NCBI GenBank assembly: GCA_021404685.1 | Contig: QWHC01000008.1 | Location: 163,277-227,276 of the forward strand | Source: Chloroflexi bacterium CFX4 | GTDB lineage: Bacteria > Chloroflexota > Anaerolineae > Aggregatilineales > UBA2796 | DNA length: 64,000 bases | Direction of reading: 5' to 3' | Part shown: positions 34,991-43,626 of the stretch, piece by piece | How positions within the stretch are numbered: the first letter of the stretch is position 1 | Layout: each line of letters opens with the position of its first letter | The notes under the pieces: model-generated | Databases searched by the model: none | The model's input: the letters and a program-made list of their open reading frames with translations, nothing else | What the model was told of the DNA's origin: nothing | Program-made: the position numbers and the translations under genes

Positions 34991-36991
34991 TCACTCACAG
35001 CGCGTCCAGAGTGCCTCGCTGCCAGCGCGCAGCGGCACATTGGCATAAGTGTGCAGCAAAGCACCTTCTGCACTGTAAGCCTCCACACCAAACCTGCCAA
35101 AAGTTGCTGAGCCATCCACGCTGACGAAGACGGCAAAGCGCGTGCTATCCGCCGACCATAGCGGCGGCGGCAAGGGCTGCTTCCCAATCCAGATCACGCG
35201 CCCTGTACCTGCCTCACCTTCAGCCACAACCTGCAACGCCCAACCTGTGTTGGCACGCACATACATCGCGGCATAGTCGCCGTTTGGTGCGCGGGCAAAC
35301 TGCGGTGTATCAATGCTGCCACTCGGTGAACGGTAACGGTAGAGGCGCTCGCCCGTCAGCGTGAAGCCATCCACACCACCGCCGTTCGCATCCAGCCACC
35401 AATATTGGAGGATGCCGTTGTTCACATCATGAGTGAGCGACTGTGCCTTGTTCAGGTTGCGCGCTAAGGTGCGCCGCACGCCTGTGTTCAGGTCAAGAAT
35501 CTCGACGCCGTAGCGCGTCAGGGCTGTGTAGGTATAGGCGATCTTGCCGCTGAACTGACCGCCTTCACGCAACCACATCACCTGATCGAGGGCGAATTCT
35601 TCGGCGTTGATCGTGCGCTGATTTGCGCCATCAGTGCCTGCCCATGTAATGAAGTGATCTACCTGAAAAAAATCGCGCTGCTGCCATTTGACGAGCGCTA
35701 ACGCACCATCAGGTGACCACAATACGTTCTCAATATCGGTAGCGCCGCGCACAATCGGAACGCGATCCGTACCATCCAAGTTCATCAGGTCTACGCCGAT
35801 CTCGCCACGTTCGTTGGTGAACGGCACTGCCACACGGCGCGCTGGGCGCGTGCTGTTCTCGATTGCCCACAAAAAGTCGTTTTGCTGTGCCAGCATGACG
35901 CGCTCAACCAGCACTTCCGTCTCGCCAGTGGCAGGGCGAAAGGCGATCAGATCGCGCCCGCCGCGCCGTTCGCGGAAGTAGGCAAGCGTGCTGCTATCGG
36001 CACTCCAGGCGGCACTGGCAGGGAATAACAAGCGGCTGCCTAGGGTGAACTGCGCGATCTGGCGCGGCTGAAAACTGCGCGGCGCTATAGCATAGACCAG
36101 CAACTGCCAATTCAGGTTTTGATCGTTGTAGCGCAGGGCAAGGTAGTTGCCATCAGGTGACCAAAACAGGCGCGCATTCCGCAAGAAGGGCATTTCAAGG
36201 TTAAGCTCTTCTCCACCATACACGGGTGAATCGAGCAGGGCAACGACCAAGCGCGTGCGCCCAACCTGATCCGTGCGTAGGTAGGCGTGCCGCTGCCCGC
36301 TTTCTGCCCACACTGCATTTTCTACATAAGGCAGGATGGAGAAGATCGGGAAGGTCTTCGGGCGGAGCGTCTTTGCCTCGTAGTAGGTCAGCACGCGCCC
36401 GAACGTCTCTGTGGTGCCAACGGCAAAGTAGGCGCTGTCGGCACTCCAGCCGAAGAAGGCGATCTCGTTAGCGCGTGGCGTGTTCAAGCGCGTAGCAGCG
36501 CCTTGCGTACCATCGGCATTGGCAAGCCCAAGGTATGGCAGGTTGTTGGCATCGCGGTAAAGGTACAGCACATGCTGACCATCAGGCGACCATGCCACAG
36601 CATTGATGACAGAATCATTGATGATTTGTTGCGCCGTGTGCGGATCAACCGTGCCACTGTTCGGCTGGATGTAGAGCGTGAAGCGGCGCGTCAGGCTGCG
36701 GTCGGGCAGTGTGTAGGCGTAATAGCGCCCATCAGGTGAAGTCCAGGCATTTTGCGGTGCATAGCGAAACGGATCGGTGAGCGGGCGTGCATCAGTGGTC
36801 AGCACGCCTGTCCGCAGGTCAAGCAGCCAGTCTTTAGCAGGTTGATCACCTGCAATGCGTAGGCAGGCAAAGGCGGCGGCATTGCTGCGCGCTGCGTAAA
36901 CCGTCCCGCTGACGATCAAACTCACAAGCAAGCTCAAGCCAAGCAGGCTCAGCCAGATCGGACGGAAGTTAAAGCGATAGTATGGGCGCAT
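34991..36991 (-). CDS. membrane-anchored TolB-like propeller protein (paralogue 1)
   Basis: The 666-residue first gene of the propeller operon. It has an N-terminal transmembrane segment (about residues 12-33, IWLSLLGLSLLVSLIVSGTV), a cysteine in AFACLRI, and blades marked by SPDGRYYAYTL, SPDGQHVLYLY, SADSAYFAVG and SPDGALALVKW. It ends, like its two relatives, with LWTRCE-type sequence. A promoter-like TGC-TACAAT lies upstream on the minus strand. Function is unknown; three copies in tandem suggest a multi-subunit surface assembly. Confidence 0.75.
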   Translation of the reverse strand: MRPYYRFNFRPIWLSLLGLSLLVSLIVSGTVYAARSNAAAFACLRIAGDQPAKDWLLDLRTGVLTTDARPLTDPFRYAPQNAWTSPDGRYYAYTLPDRSLTRRFTLYIQPNSGTVDPHTAQQIINDSVINAVAWSPDGQHVLYLYRDANNLPYLGLANADGTQGAATRLNTPRANEIAFFGWSADSAYFAVGTTETFGRVLTYYEAKTLRPKTFPIFSILPYVENAVWAESGQRHAYLRTDQVGRTRLVVALLDSPVYGGEELNLEMPFLRNARLFWSPDGNYLALRYNDQNLNWQLLVYAIAPRSFQPRQIAQFTLGSRLLFPASAAWSADSSTLAYFRERRGGRDLIAFRPATGETEVLVERVMLAQQNDFLWAIENSTRPARRVAVPFTNERGEIGVDLMNLDGTDRVPIVRGATDIENVLWSPDGALALVKWQQRDFFQVDHFITWAGTDGANQRTINAEEFALDQVMWLREGGQFSGKIAYTYTALTRYGVEILDLNTGVRRTLARNLNKAQSLTHDVNNGILQYWWLDANGGGVDGFTLTGERLYRYRSPSGSIDTPQFARAPNGDYAAMYVRANTGWALQVVAEGEAGTGRVIWIGKQPLPPPLWSADSTRFAVFVSVDGSATFGRFGVEAYSAEGALLHTYANVPLRAGSEALWTRCE

Positions 36992-37024
36992 GGTCTCGGT
37001 TTGCTATGATCAACACTGAGTCTG

Positions 37025-37030
37025 ATTGTA
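37025..37030 (-). promoter_or_regulatory. extended -10 promoter of the propeller operon
   Basis: Minus-strand TACAAT preceded by TGC, about 34 bases before the start at 36991; the predicted leader is about 27 bases. The -35 region is weak. Confidence 0.45.
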
Positions 37031-37172
37031 GCACAGGCAAGCCGCCGAATGTGGCAAGCGTAGGCTAAGCGACTCGTGAAAGGAGCGTGGCGCGCCCTTC
37101 AAGTCCACGAAACCGTTGTTGTCTTGGCAATCGTTCAGTGATAAGATCAGCCTTGCGGTGCGAATGTGCTGC

Positions 37173-37201
37173 TTGCATCAGGTCTGTGAAAATCCTATAC
37201 G
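37173..37201 (+). promoter_or_regulatory. weak candidate promoter of phoU-like gene
   Basis: TTGCAT (37173-37178), 17 bases, TATACG (37196-37201). The predicted start near 37208 is only about five bases before the ATG at 37213, so the message would be almost leaderless. The matches to consensus are modest. Confidence 0.25.
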
Positions 37202-37212
37202 GGCTTTTAACC

Positions 37213-37875
37213 ATGCCAATGCGCCCTGTTTTAGAACGCAGCCTAATTGAGCTAAGCGACAACGTGCTGCGTTTGGCAAGCATGGTTGATCAAGCATTGG
37301 CGCTTGCCATGCGCGCTCTGGTAGAGCGAAATGCGACGCTTGCCGCACAGGTCAGCGCGAACGACCAACAGTTAAACCGTCTGCGCTACGAGATTGAGGA
37401 ACAGTGCTACCGCCTGCTGGCAATGCAGCACCCAAGCGCTACTGATCTGCGCCAATTGGTTGGCACGGTCAGCGTTGCCACCAACCTAGAGCGCATTGGC
37501 GACCACGCGGCTGGCGTTGCGCGGCTTGCCCTACGCATGGTGGATGCGCCGCCGCCGCGCCCTTTGGTGGATATTCCGCAGATGGCAGTCATCGGGCGCG
37601 CGATGGTGCGCGGCGCTGTGCAGGCTTTCGTCACCCGCGATGTGCGCCTTGCTGAGTCGATCATTCAGCGCGATGTCGAGATTGGACAGCTCCAGGAGCG
37701 CGCTTTCCGCGAACTGATTGACCTGATGACAGAGACGCCGCACGTGATTGAACGCGCCACCTTTCTATTGTGGGTCTCGCACAATCTAGAGCGCGTTGGC
37801 GACCGCGCCACCAACATCTGCGAGCGCGCCATTTATGTTGCCACTGGCGAGATCAAAGAGCATCCCAACCGTTAG
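37213..37875 (+). CDS. PhoU-family phosphate regulator
   Basis: A 220-residue all-helical PhoU protein with two repeats of the metal-binding signature, TNLERIGDHAAG (about residue 94) and NLERVGDRATNICERA (near the C terminus). PhoU proteins connect phosphate transporters with the PhoR-type sensor kinase and limit phosphate uptake. No pst or pho genes lie nearby in this window. The frame is open 42 codons upstream, but the ATG at 37213 gives the usual family N terminus (MPMRPVLERSL). Confidence 0.85.
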   Translation: MPMRPVLERSLIELSDNVLRLASMVDQALALAMRALVERNATLAAQVSANDQQLNRLRYEIEEQCYRLLAMQHPSATDLRQLVGTVSVATNLERIGDHAAGVARLALRMVDAPPPRPLVDIPQMAVIGRAMVRGAVQAFVTRDVRLAESIIQRDVEIGQLQERAFRELIDLMTETPHVIERATFLLWVSHNLERVGDRATNICERAIYVATGEIKEHPNR

Positions 37876-37887
37876 CGCGCCGAACGA

Positions 37888-38718
37888 TCAGGTCTCTAGG
37901 CGGTGCAGGGCAGTTTGTGCCAAGCGGTGGCTTGGGTTAAGCGTCAACGCCTTTCGATAGGCGTCCCGCTGCTTTGCCCGATCTGTTTGCAGCAAGCCGA
38001 CCAAATACCATACGTCGGCATCCTCAGGGTAGTGCGCTGCCAATTGTTTCACCAACTCAGCCGCCGCCTGCCGATCCCCATTTTGAACGAGCTGGGCAGC
38101 CCGCTTCACCTGATCAATTGGCGCTGTTCGGGTAAACACTTCATCCAGCACGCTTTGCGAAGGCGCCGCACGGCGGCTCACCTGCCCTGTGCCAGCGGCA
38201 GGCTGCCCGTTGGCTGCCTGCGCCAGAATATGATCGCGCAAGGTGCGCGCCTGGCGCACCATTGTGAAGTGGTGTGATGTGCCGCCTGTGCCTGTTACAA
38301 TCAACGTTTTATAGCCGAGCAAACGTCCGAGCAGGCTCTCTGAGAGTTCGCACGCCTCAAACTTGGTCAGTGCTACCTCAGTGACATGGCGCACAATCCA
38401 GCCGCGCTTGCTGATGATGCGAAGCGTCGTCACGCCGATCTCATCAGTCAGCCATTGCAGCAGCCTAGCCAGCGCATTCAAGACGCCTATCGCTGCCACA
38501 AAAAGCACACTATAGGTGAGGTAGGTGGTCGTTTCTGCCGTCACATTGAAGCTGGGCAGATAACGCCTGCTCAAATCCACTATCACAGGGATGGCAGGCT
38601 GAAGCCCTACCACCAACAATGCCGTTGCCAACAAGGGCGACACCCACAACCACCAATGCGTGCGCGTCTTGTAGATCACGCGCTCCCCCGTGATCAAATT
38701 CCGTTCAATGTAACCCAT
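37888..38718 (-). CDS. membrane PH-domain (bPH_2) protein with TPR tail
   Basis: The 276-residue protein has two hydrophobic segments (about residues 24-45 and 68-90), then a bacterial PH-like domain with VTTLRIISKRGWIVRHVTEVALTKFE typical of bPH_2 (split here only for description), and a C-terminal region with TPR-like helices (AAQLVQNGDRQAAAELVKQL, DAYRKALTLNP). bPH_2 domains are mostly found in membrane stress proteins. The TPR tail would allow binding of a partner. A GTG at 38724 is an alternative start. It is convergent with phoU. Confidence 0.7.
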   Translation of the reverse strand: MGYIERNLITGERVIYKTRTHWWLWVSPLLATALLVVGLQPAIPVIVDLSRRYLPSFNVTAETTTYLTYSVLFVAAIGVLNALARLLQWLTDEIGVTTLRIISKRGWIVRHVTEVALTKFEACELSESLLGRLLGYKTLIVTGTGGTSHHFTMVRQARTLRDHILAQAANGQPAAGTGQVSRRAAPSQSVLDEVFTRTAPIDQVKRAAQLVQNGDRQAAAELVKQLAAHYPEDADVWYLVGLLQTDRAKQRDAYRKALTLNPSHRLAQTALHRLET

Positions 38719-38829
38719 CAGCACCCCACTTGTGCGCCAGTTTTGCCCTGATCATAACGCAAAAATCCCGTAAAGACCCTGTTTGGCGCGTAAAGTGTGT
38801 GTTAAAATGAGCAAACGAAAGCAGGAGGA

Positions 38830-39183
38830 GTGACTCTGGAAACAGTTGATATTGCCCGCACAATTGTAGACTTGATCGCTGATCGTAAGGGCGAGGACAT
38901 CACCCTGATGGACTTGCGAATGGTGAGCGTGATCACCGATTTTTTCGTGATTGCCAGCGCCAACAGCGACCGCCAACTAAACGCGATTGCCGAATATGTG
39001 CGCGATGAACTGAAGCAGAAACACCAAACCGCGCCCTTACGCATTGAAGGACGCGGCGAAAGCGGCTGGATATTGATGGATTATGGCGATGTGATTGTTC
39101 ACTTGTTCTCGCCAACAGCACGCGCTTACTATGACCTTGAGAGCCTGTGGCGCGAAGGTCAGGTGCTGCTGCGGATGCAGTAA
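38830..39183 (+). CDS. rsfS: ribosome silencing factor
   Basis: A 117-residue RsfS/Iojap protein, which binds uL14 and blocks subunit joining in starved cells. Family features are the LMDLRMVSVITDFFVIASANS strand-helix unit (quoted in part), LRIEGRGESGWILMDYGDVIVHLF and RAYYDLESLW. The GTG at 38830 is only one base after a perfect AGGAGG (38823-38828); a CTG at 38836, seven bases after it, is better placed and also suits the family N terminus, so translation may start there, at a non-AUG codon. Confidence 0.9.
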   Translation: MTLETVDIARTIVDLIADRKGEDITLMDLRMVSVITDFFVIASANSDRQLNAIAEYVRDELKQKHQTAPLRIEGRGESGWILMDYGDVIVHLFSPTARAYYDLESLWREGQVLLRMQ

Positions 39184-39201
39184 AGCGCGCCGAGCCGTTG
39201 C

Positions 39202-39651
39202 CTATTCAAAAATCCAGCGGTCGGTTTGGCGCTGCCATGCCACCAGTTCTTCAGGCTTGAACCAGAGTGCGATCTCGGCAATGCCGTTCTCCACACTATC
39301 AGAGCCGTGAACGAGGTTACGCCCGATCTCTAGGGCGAAATCGCCACGAATGCTGCCGGAAGCTGCCTCGTGCGGGCGCGTCGCACCAATGGTGTTGCGC
39401 GCATTCAGCACGGCGTTGGTGCCTTCCAGCGCCATCACCACCACCGGGCTAGAGGTAATGTAATCCACCAAGCCGCCGAAGAAAGGCTTTTCACGGTGAA
39501 CGGCGTAGTGCTGTTCTGCTAGTTCACGGCTGACCTGCATAAACTTCATGCCGACGATCCGCAAGCCGCGCTGCTCAAAGCGGCGGATAATCTCGCCTAC
39601 CAAGCCACGCTGCACACCATCCGGTTTCACGATGATCAAAGTGCGTTCCAC
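39202..39651 (-). CDS. ndk: nucleoside diphosphate kinase
   Basis: A 149-residue NDK that transfers the gamma phosphate of ATP to nucleoside diphosphates. It shows the start ERTLIIVKPDGVQRG, the ATP-site ATRPHEAASGSIRGDF region and the catalytic histidine in NLVHGSDS. The GTG at 39651 is chosen because AGAGGA lies eight bases upstream and it yields the normal N terminus; the frame is open 28 codons further. A minus-strand TATACT (39699-39704) may be its -10. Confidence 0.95.
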   Translation of the reverse strand: MERTLIIVKPDGVQRGLVGEIIRRFEQRGLRIVGMKFMQVSRELAEQHYAVHREKPFFGGLVDYITSSPVVVMALEGTNAVLNARNTIGATRPHEAASGSIRGDFALEIGRNLVHGSDSVENGIAEIALWFKPEELVAWQRQTDRWIFE

Positions 39652-40006
39652 AGGGAAAATCCTCTTATGTGCTGTAGGATGCTCAAAAGACCTTAGCAAG
39701 TATAGCGCGCTGTACGCAGCATGGCGACTCATCACGGTCTTATAACAGTCCTTCTCAAAACAATGAATCTGTTATACTAAGTCTGATCCGCATAATGACC
39801 ATCTCGCTGTCAAGTGTTTGTGTTTTCTAACAAATTCGCGTTGCCTAATCTGCCCATTGATCAGTAATATTTGGGCATAAAGTCGCTTTTCTGACCACAC
39901 TGCTGCATCTACAGCACGCCTAAGGGCAACTGGGGCGTGCTACATTGCCCACACGCTGAATGCGCTCTTGTATGGTTATGACTGATCTCGCTTAGGAGAA
40001 CAATCT
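39652..40006. other. 355-base intergenic region before the WXG100 gene
   Basis: The region separates the divergent ndk and WXG100-hydrolase genes and is richer in A and T than its surroundings. It contains a TATACT on each strand (39699-39704 minus; 39773-39778 plus) without convincing -35 partners, and an AGGAG ribosome-binding site eight bases before the ATG at 40007. I see no small gene, RNA cloverleaf or clear terminator in it. Confidence 0.6.
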
Positions 40007-41245
40007 ATGGCTGGCAATATTATTCAGTGCAATTATGATGACATGCGCCAAATCAGCAATGATTTCTCGCGCCAGAGCGATGCAACGCGCCAAATGTTCC
40101 AGACAATACAGCGCTGTCTTTCCGCGCTGCAAGGCGGCGGCTGGCTTGGCAAGGGCGCGCAGAACTTCTACCGTGAGATGGAAGACCTCGTGTCGCCCGC
40201 CATGCAGCGGCTGGGCGCTGCCCTTGCCGATGCCTCAAGCGCCACACAGCGGATTGCCACCGCGCTGGAGCAGGCTGAGCGAGAAGCTGGCGCGCTCTTT
40301 ATGGGTGGCGGTGATGGTGGTGATGGTGGTTCGGGCGGCAATAAAGGTGTTGGTGGTGGCGACGAGGCAGGCGGCGGCAACCCTGATCCGCGCTATCAGC
40401 CGTTGCCCGGCACGGAAGGCAACAGCGTGCCAGCCTATCTGATCAACTTCCGCGATCCCAACTTCAATATGACTGAATTTATGCAGAATCTGAATCCAGA
40501 AGGGCGCCCTGTGGTCTTCATGGTGCATGGCTTCCGTGAGCAGCTTGGCGGTGATGGTGGTGTGGATCAGGGCTTTGCTCGAGCCTCGCAGGATTATTCC
40601 GCGCTGTATGATAGCGGGCAAGGCAATGGCAAGCCGCCGATCATCGTCGGTGTGACGTGGGATGCCGGCACGACTTCCGTCTCGCCGGGCAACTATTATC
40701 AGGCGAACGCCAATGCCGCCGAGATCGGTCCGCGCTTTGGCGATGCACTTGCCCAATTCCGCCAGTTCCATCCAGAAAGCCAAGTGAACGTTGTCGCGCA
40801 TAGCTTGGGCAACCGCTTTGTGCTGGAAGGCTTGGCAGCCAACCCGAATGCACGCATTGATAACTACCTTGCCGTGCAGCCTGCCGTCAACCAGAGTGAT
40901 TTCCAACGCGGCGAGAGCGGCTGGTTTGGCACACGGTTTGGCGCAACGCCCGAAGGGCGCTTCTACAATGTGGTGAACGGGCCGCAGATGGGCAACATGG
41001 CGGCAACCTATAACACGCAAGACCGTGCGCTATGGGCGCACGCGACGACAGGTGCCAGCGCCCGCGAATTTTGGTGGAGCGGCACTGATACGGCGTTGGG
41101 TGGTACGCGCAACAGCTACGACGGAATGCAGCGCATTAGCCTGCAAACCAGCGGCTGGAATTTCGATATGAACCACCATAGCTATCACAGCCCAGAGGTC
41201 ATGGATGTTGCCTCCCGCTACTTCGGGCTGACCACAGGGAGATAA
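40007..41245 (+). CDS. WXG100-domain protein fused to an alpha/beta hydrolase (candidate secreted effector)
   Basis: The 412-residue protein has two parts. Residues 1-97 are a helical hairpin with the WXG turn GGWLGKG (W46, G48), as in WXG100/ESAT-6-like proteins exported by type VII secretion. A glycine-rich linker (about 99-125) leads to a hydrolase of the DUF900-like group: VVFMVHGFRE (about 169-178), the nucleophile elbow VVAHSLGNRF with Ser266, and late histidines in NHHSYHS. There is no signal peptide. Domain order matches LXG/WXG-type effectors that carry enzymes on a secretion domain. A propeller gene follows three bases later. No type VII machinery gene is in this window. Confidence 0.75.
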   Translation: MAGNIIQCNYDDMRQISNDFSRQSDATRQMFQTIQRCLSALQGGGWLGKGAQNFYREMEDLVSPAMQRLGAALADASSATQRIATALEQAEREAGALFMGGGDGGDGGSGGNKGVGGGDEAGGGNPDPRYQPLPGTEGNSVPAYLINFRDPNFNMTEFMQNLNPEGRPVVFMVHGFREQLGGDGGVDQGFARASQDYSALYDSGQGNGKPPIIVGVTWDAGTTSVSPGNYYQANANAAEIGPRFGDALAQFRQFHPESQVNVVAHSLGNRFVLEGLAANPNARIDNYLAVQPAVNQSDFQRGESGWFGTRFGATPEGRFYNVVNGPQMGNMAATYNTQDRALWAHATTGASAREFWWSGTDTALGGTRNSYDGMQRISLQTSGWNFDMNHHSYHSPEVMDVASRYFGLTTGR

Positions 41246-41248
41246 GTT

Positions 41249-42034
41249 ATGCTCAGCGGCAAAATTGCCTTTACCAACAGTTCGGTGCTGCACATCCTCG
41301 ACCTTGCTGATGGCAGCATCACAGCCGTCAATGAGGGCGGGCGCACCGCCTTCCCATCCTGGCATCCAAGTGGGCAACAGATTGCCTCCGGCGTTTCGCG
41401 TATCACCGTCTTCGATCTGGCGACGAACAACCTCGTGCAGACCAGCCGTGAAGGCTTGGTTGCCAACTATCCGGCGTGGCACCCATCAGGCGGCATGTTG
41501 GCGTTCGACGTAAAAATGCCTAATGATGACGGCTTCTATTTCCAAGCGTTTGATAGTCAGGTTGAGTTTAGCTTGCCATTGCCTTTCCCTGCCCTACAGG
41601 TAGACTGGCATCCCAACGGGCGCGAAATCGTCTTTGTGGGCGTTGTGGAGGGTAACAAGCACATCTTCAAGCTGGATATGAGCTGCATTCAGACGCAGGA
41701 CTGCCCACAGCAAGTGCAGCAGCTCACCACGCTAGGGCGCTTTAACCATGCGCCATCGTGGAGCCCAGATGGCACGACCATCGCCTTTGAACACTACCTC
41801 AGCGCCGAGAATCGTTGGGTGATCATGTTGATGGATGCCGATGGTAGCAATCTGCGCCGCCTGAGCGATGCGAACGGCAACGATCATCATCCAACGTGGG
41901 GACATGATAACTGGCTGGCATTTGAGCGCCATACACCACAAGGGCGCTACTTATGCGCCGTGCGTGCCGATGGCTCCGATCTTCAGCAGCTTGCTCAGGA
42001 TGCTTTCGAGCCGGCATGGTGGTATCCGCGCTAG
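41249..42034 (+). CDS. TolB-like propeller protein, cytoplasmic
   Basis: A 261-residue protein made of TolB/PD40-type blades: FPSWHPSGQQIASG, YPAWHPSGGMLAFD, VDWHPNGREIVFVG, APSWSPDGTTIAFE and HPTWGHDNWLAFE, with WWYPR at the end. It has no signal peptide. It begins three bases after the WXG100-hydrolase gene with GGGAG before its ATG, so the two are made together; it may bind the hydrolase as a chaperone or inhibitor, but that is inference from position only. Confidence 0.75.
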   Translation: MLSGKIAFTNSSVLHILDLADGSITAVNEGGRTAFPSWHPSGQQIASGVSRITVFDLATNNLVQTSREGLVANYPAWHPSGGMLAFDVKMPNDDGFYFQAFDSQVEFSLPLPFPALQVDWHPNGREIVFVGVVEGNKHIFKLDMSCIQTQDCPQQVQQLTTLGRFNHAPSWSPDGTTIAFEHYLSAENRWVIMLMDADGSNLRRLSDANGNDHHPTWGHDNWLAFERHTPQGRYLCAVRADGSDLQQLAQDAFEPAWWYPR

Positions 42035-42051
42035 GTCTATAAACCATGAAC

Positions 42052-42081
42052 AGTGAGGGCGAGATACATCTCGCCCTCGCT
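42052..42081 (+). terminator. hairpin after the propeller gene
   Basis: AGTGAGGGCGAGA (42052-42064) pairs with TCTCGCCCTCGCT (42069-42081) with a single G-T pair and a four-base loop. It lies 18 bases after the propeller stop. No T run follows, so termination is possible but not certain. Confidence 0.5.
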
Positions 42082-42233
42082 ACGCCATTCACGCCTGATC
42101 TGCCGCGCTTCTCCGCGTGCAATTCAGCCTTCATGCCCTTCCAATCGGACCTAACACCTTACCAATTTGCCCAATTGCCGCACTCATCGCTACACTGATA
42201 GCATTCATTGGCGGCGACGTAGGAGTATTGAGT

Positions 42234-43574
42234 ATGCGTGCCGTAGACATCATAGCGCGCAAGCGCGACGGCGAAGAACTGACCTCTGAGGAAATTGCCT
42301 TCTTCATTCGGGCATATACTGAAGGGCAGGTGACCGATTACCAAGCCTCAGCGTGGCTGATGGCGGTCTATCTGCGCGGGATGAGCCGCCGCGAGACGGT
42401 TGATCTCACCATGGCGATGGCGCGCAGCGGCGATATTCTCGATCTGAAAGATGCGCTGCCCGTCAGTGTGGATAAGCACTCTAGCGGCGGCGTGGGCGAT
42501 AAAACAACGCTGATCGTGCTGCCGATGGTTGCAGCCTGCGGCGTGCCTGTTGCCAAGATGAGCGGACGTGGGCTTGGCTTCACCGGCGGCACATTGGACA
42601 AATTGGAATCGATCAGCGGCTACCGCGTGGAACTGAGCGTGCCAGAATTTAAGCAAGTGGCGCGTGAGCATGGCATTGTGCTGTGTGGGCAGAGCGGCAA
42701 CCTTGCGCCTGCCGATGGCAAGCTCTATGCACTGCGCGATGTGACCGCCACGGTCAGCAGCCTGCCACTGATCGCCAGCAGCATTATGAGCAAGAAAATT
42801 GCCGCCGGCGCCGATGCAATCGTGCTGGATGTGAAGGTTGGCTTGGGCGCCTTCATGACCAACATTGAGCAGGCGAAACAATTAGCACATCTGATGGTGG
42901 AGATTGGGCAGGGGGTGGGCAGGCGCACGGTTGCCTTGCTCTCGGACATGAATCAGCCGCTTGGCGGGGCGGTTGGGAATGCCCTTGAGGTGATCGAGGC
43001 GATTGAATGCCTGCATGACCGCGCACCGAACGATCTGCGCGAACATTGCCTTGCCGTTGCCGCGCAGATGCTGCTCTTGGCACGCCACACGAGCGGCAGC
43101 CCGCCCGAATATGCCCTTTCTGAGTATATGGCAGAAGCAGCTGAAACGCTGCGGAACGGCACAGCCTTTGCCAAATTCCGCGAAATGGTGGCAGCCCACG
43201 GCGGCGACGTGCGCCAAGTGGACGATCCAACCTTGCTGCCAAAGGCACAGCTTGTGGAAGTGCTGCCCGCGCCGCGTGCAGGCTATATCGAGCAGCTTAA
43301 CGCGCTGGATGTCGGTATGGCTGCTGTAGAGCTTGGCGCAGGGCGCGAACGGAAGGGCGAACCTGTTGATCATGCCGTGGGCGTTGTGGTGCATAAGAAG
43401 GTGAGTGATGCCGTCGCAGCGGGCGAACCCGTTTTCACGCTGCACGCCAACACGCCTGATCAGTTGGCGCGGGCAAAAGCGCGCCTGCAACGGACGGTGG
43501 TCTACAGCAGCACGCCAACCCTGCCGCTGCCCATCTTCTACGACATTGTGACAGGCGCGGAAAGCCTGCCCTAA
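42234..43574 (+). CDS. thymidine/pyrimidine-nucleoside phosphorylase
   Basis: A 446-residue enzyme of the NP-II family that splits pyrimidine nucleosides with phosphate. The signature is KHSSGGVGDKT, then SGRGLGFTGGTLDKLE, and a C-terminal PYNP domain (AVGVVVHKKVSDAVAAGE). Length and motifs fit thymidine phosphorylase (DeoA) or the broader Pdp; specificity is not decided from sequence. The ATG at 42234 has AGGAG eight bases upstream; the frame is open 39 codons earlier. It is the last gene on the plus strand before a convergent PDZ gene. Confidence 0.9.
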   Translation: MRAVDIIARKRDGEELTSEEIAFFIRAYTEGQVTDYQASAWLMAVYLRGMSRRETVDLTMAMARSGDILDLKDALPVSVDKHSSGGVGDKTTLIVLPMVAACGVPVAKMSGRGLGFTGGTLDKLESISGYRVELSVPEFKQVAREHGIVLCGQSGNLAPADGKLYALRDVTATVSSLPLIASSIMSKKIAAGADAIVLDVKVGLGAFMTNIEQAKQLAHLMVEIGQGVGRRTVALLSDMNQPLGGAVGNALEVIEAIECLHDRAPNDLREHCLAVAAQMLLLARHTSGSPPEYALSEYMAEAAETLRNGTAFAKFREMVAAHGGDVRQVDDPTLLPKAQLVEVLPAPRAGYIEQLNALDVGMAAVELGAGRERKGEPVDHAVGVVVHKKVSDAVAAGEPVFTLHANTPDQLARAKARLQRTVVYSSTPTLPLPIFYDIVTGAESLP

Positions 43575-43581
43575 ACACACA

Positions 43582-43604
43582 TGGGACGGCAAAATGCCGT
43601 CCCA
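43582..43604. terminator. hairpin between convergent genes
   Basis: A perfect 10-bp stem, TGGGACGGCA (43582-43591) with TGCCGTCCCA (43595-43604), has a three-base loop and lies between the phosphorylase and PDZ genes. The minus strand continues TGTGTGTTT, a weak T-rich tail. Confidence 0.6.
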
Positions 43605-43626
43605 CACAGGCATAAAAAGTGCCGAA

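Noticed and set aside
39773..39778. Promoter for the WXG100 gene at TATACT
   Set aside because: No -35 or extended -10 accompanies it and it lies about 230 bases before the start, so I do not call it as a promoter.
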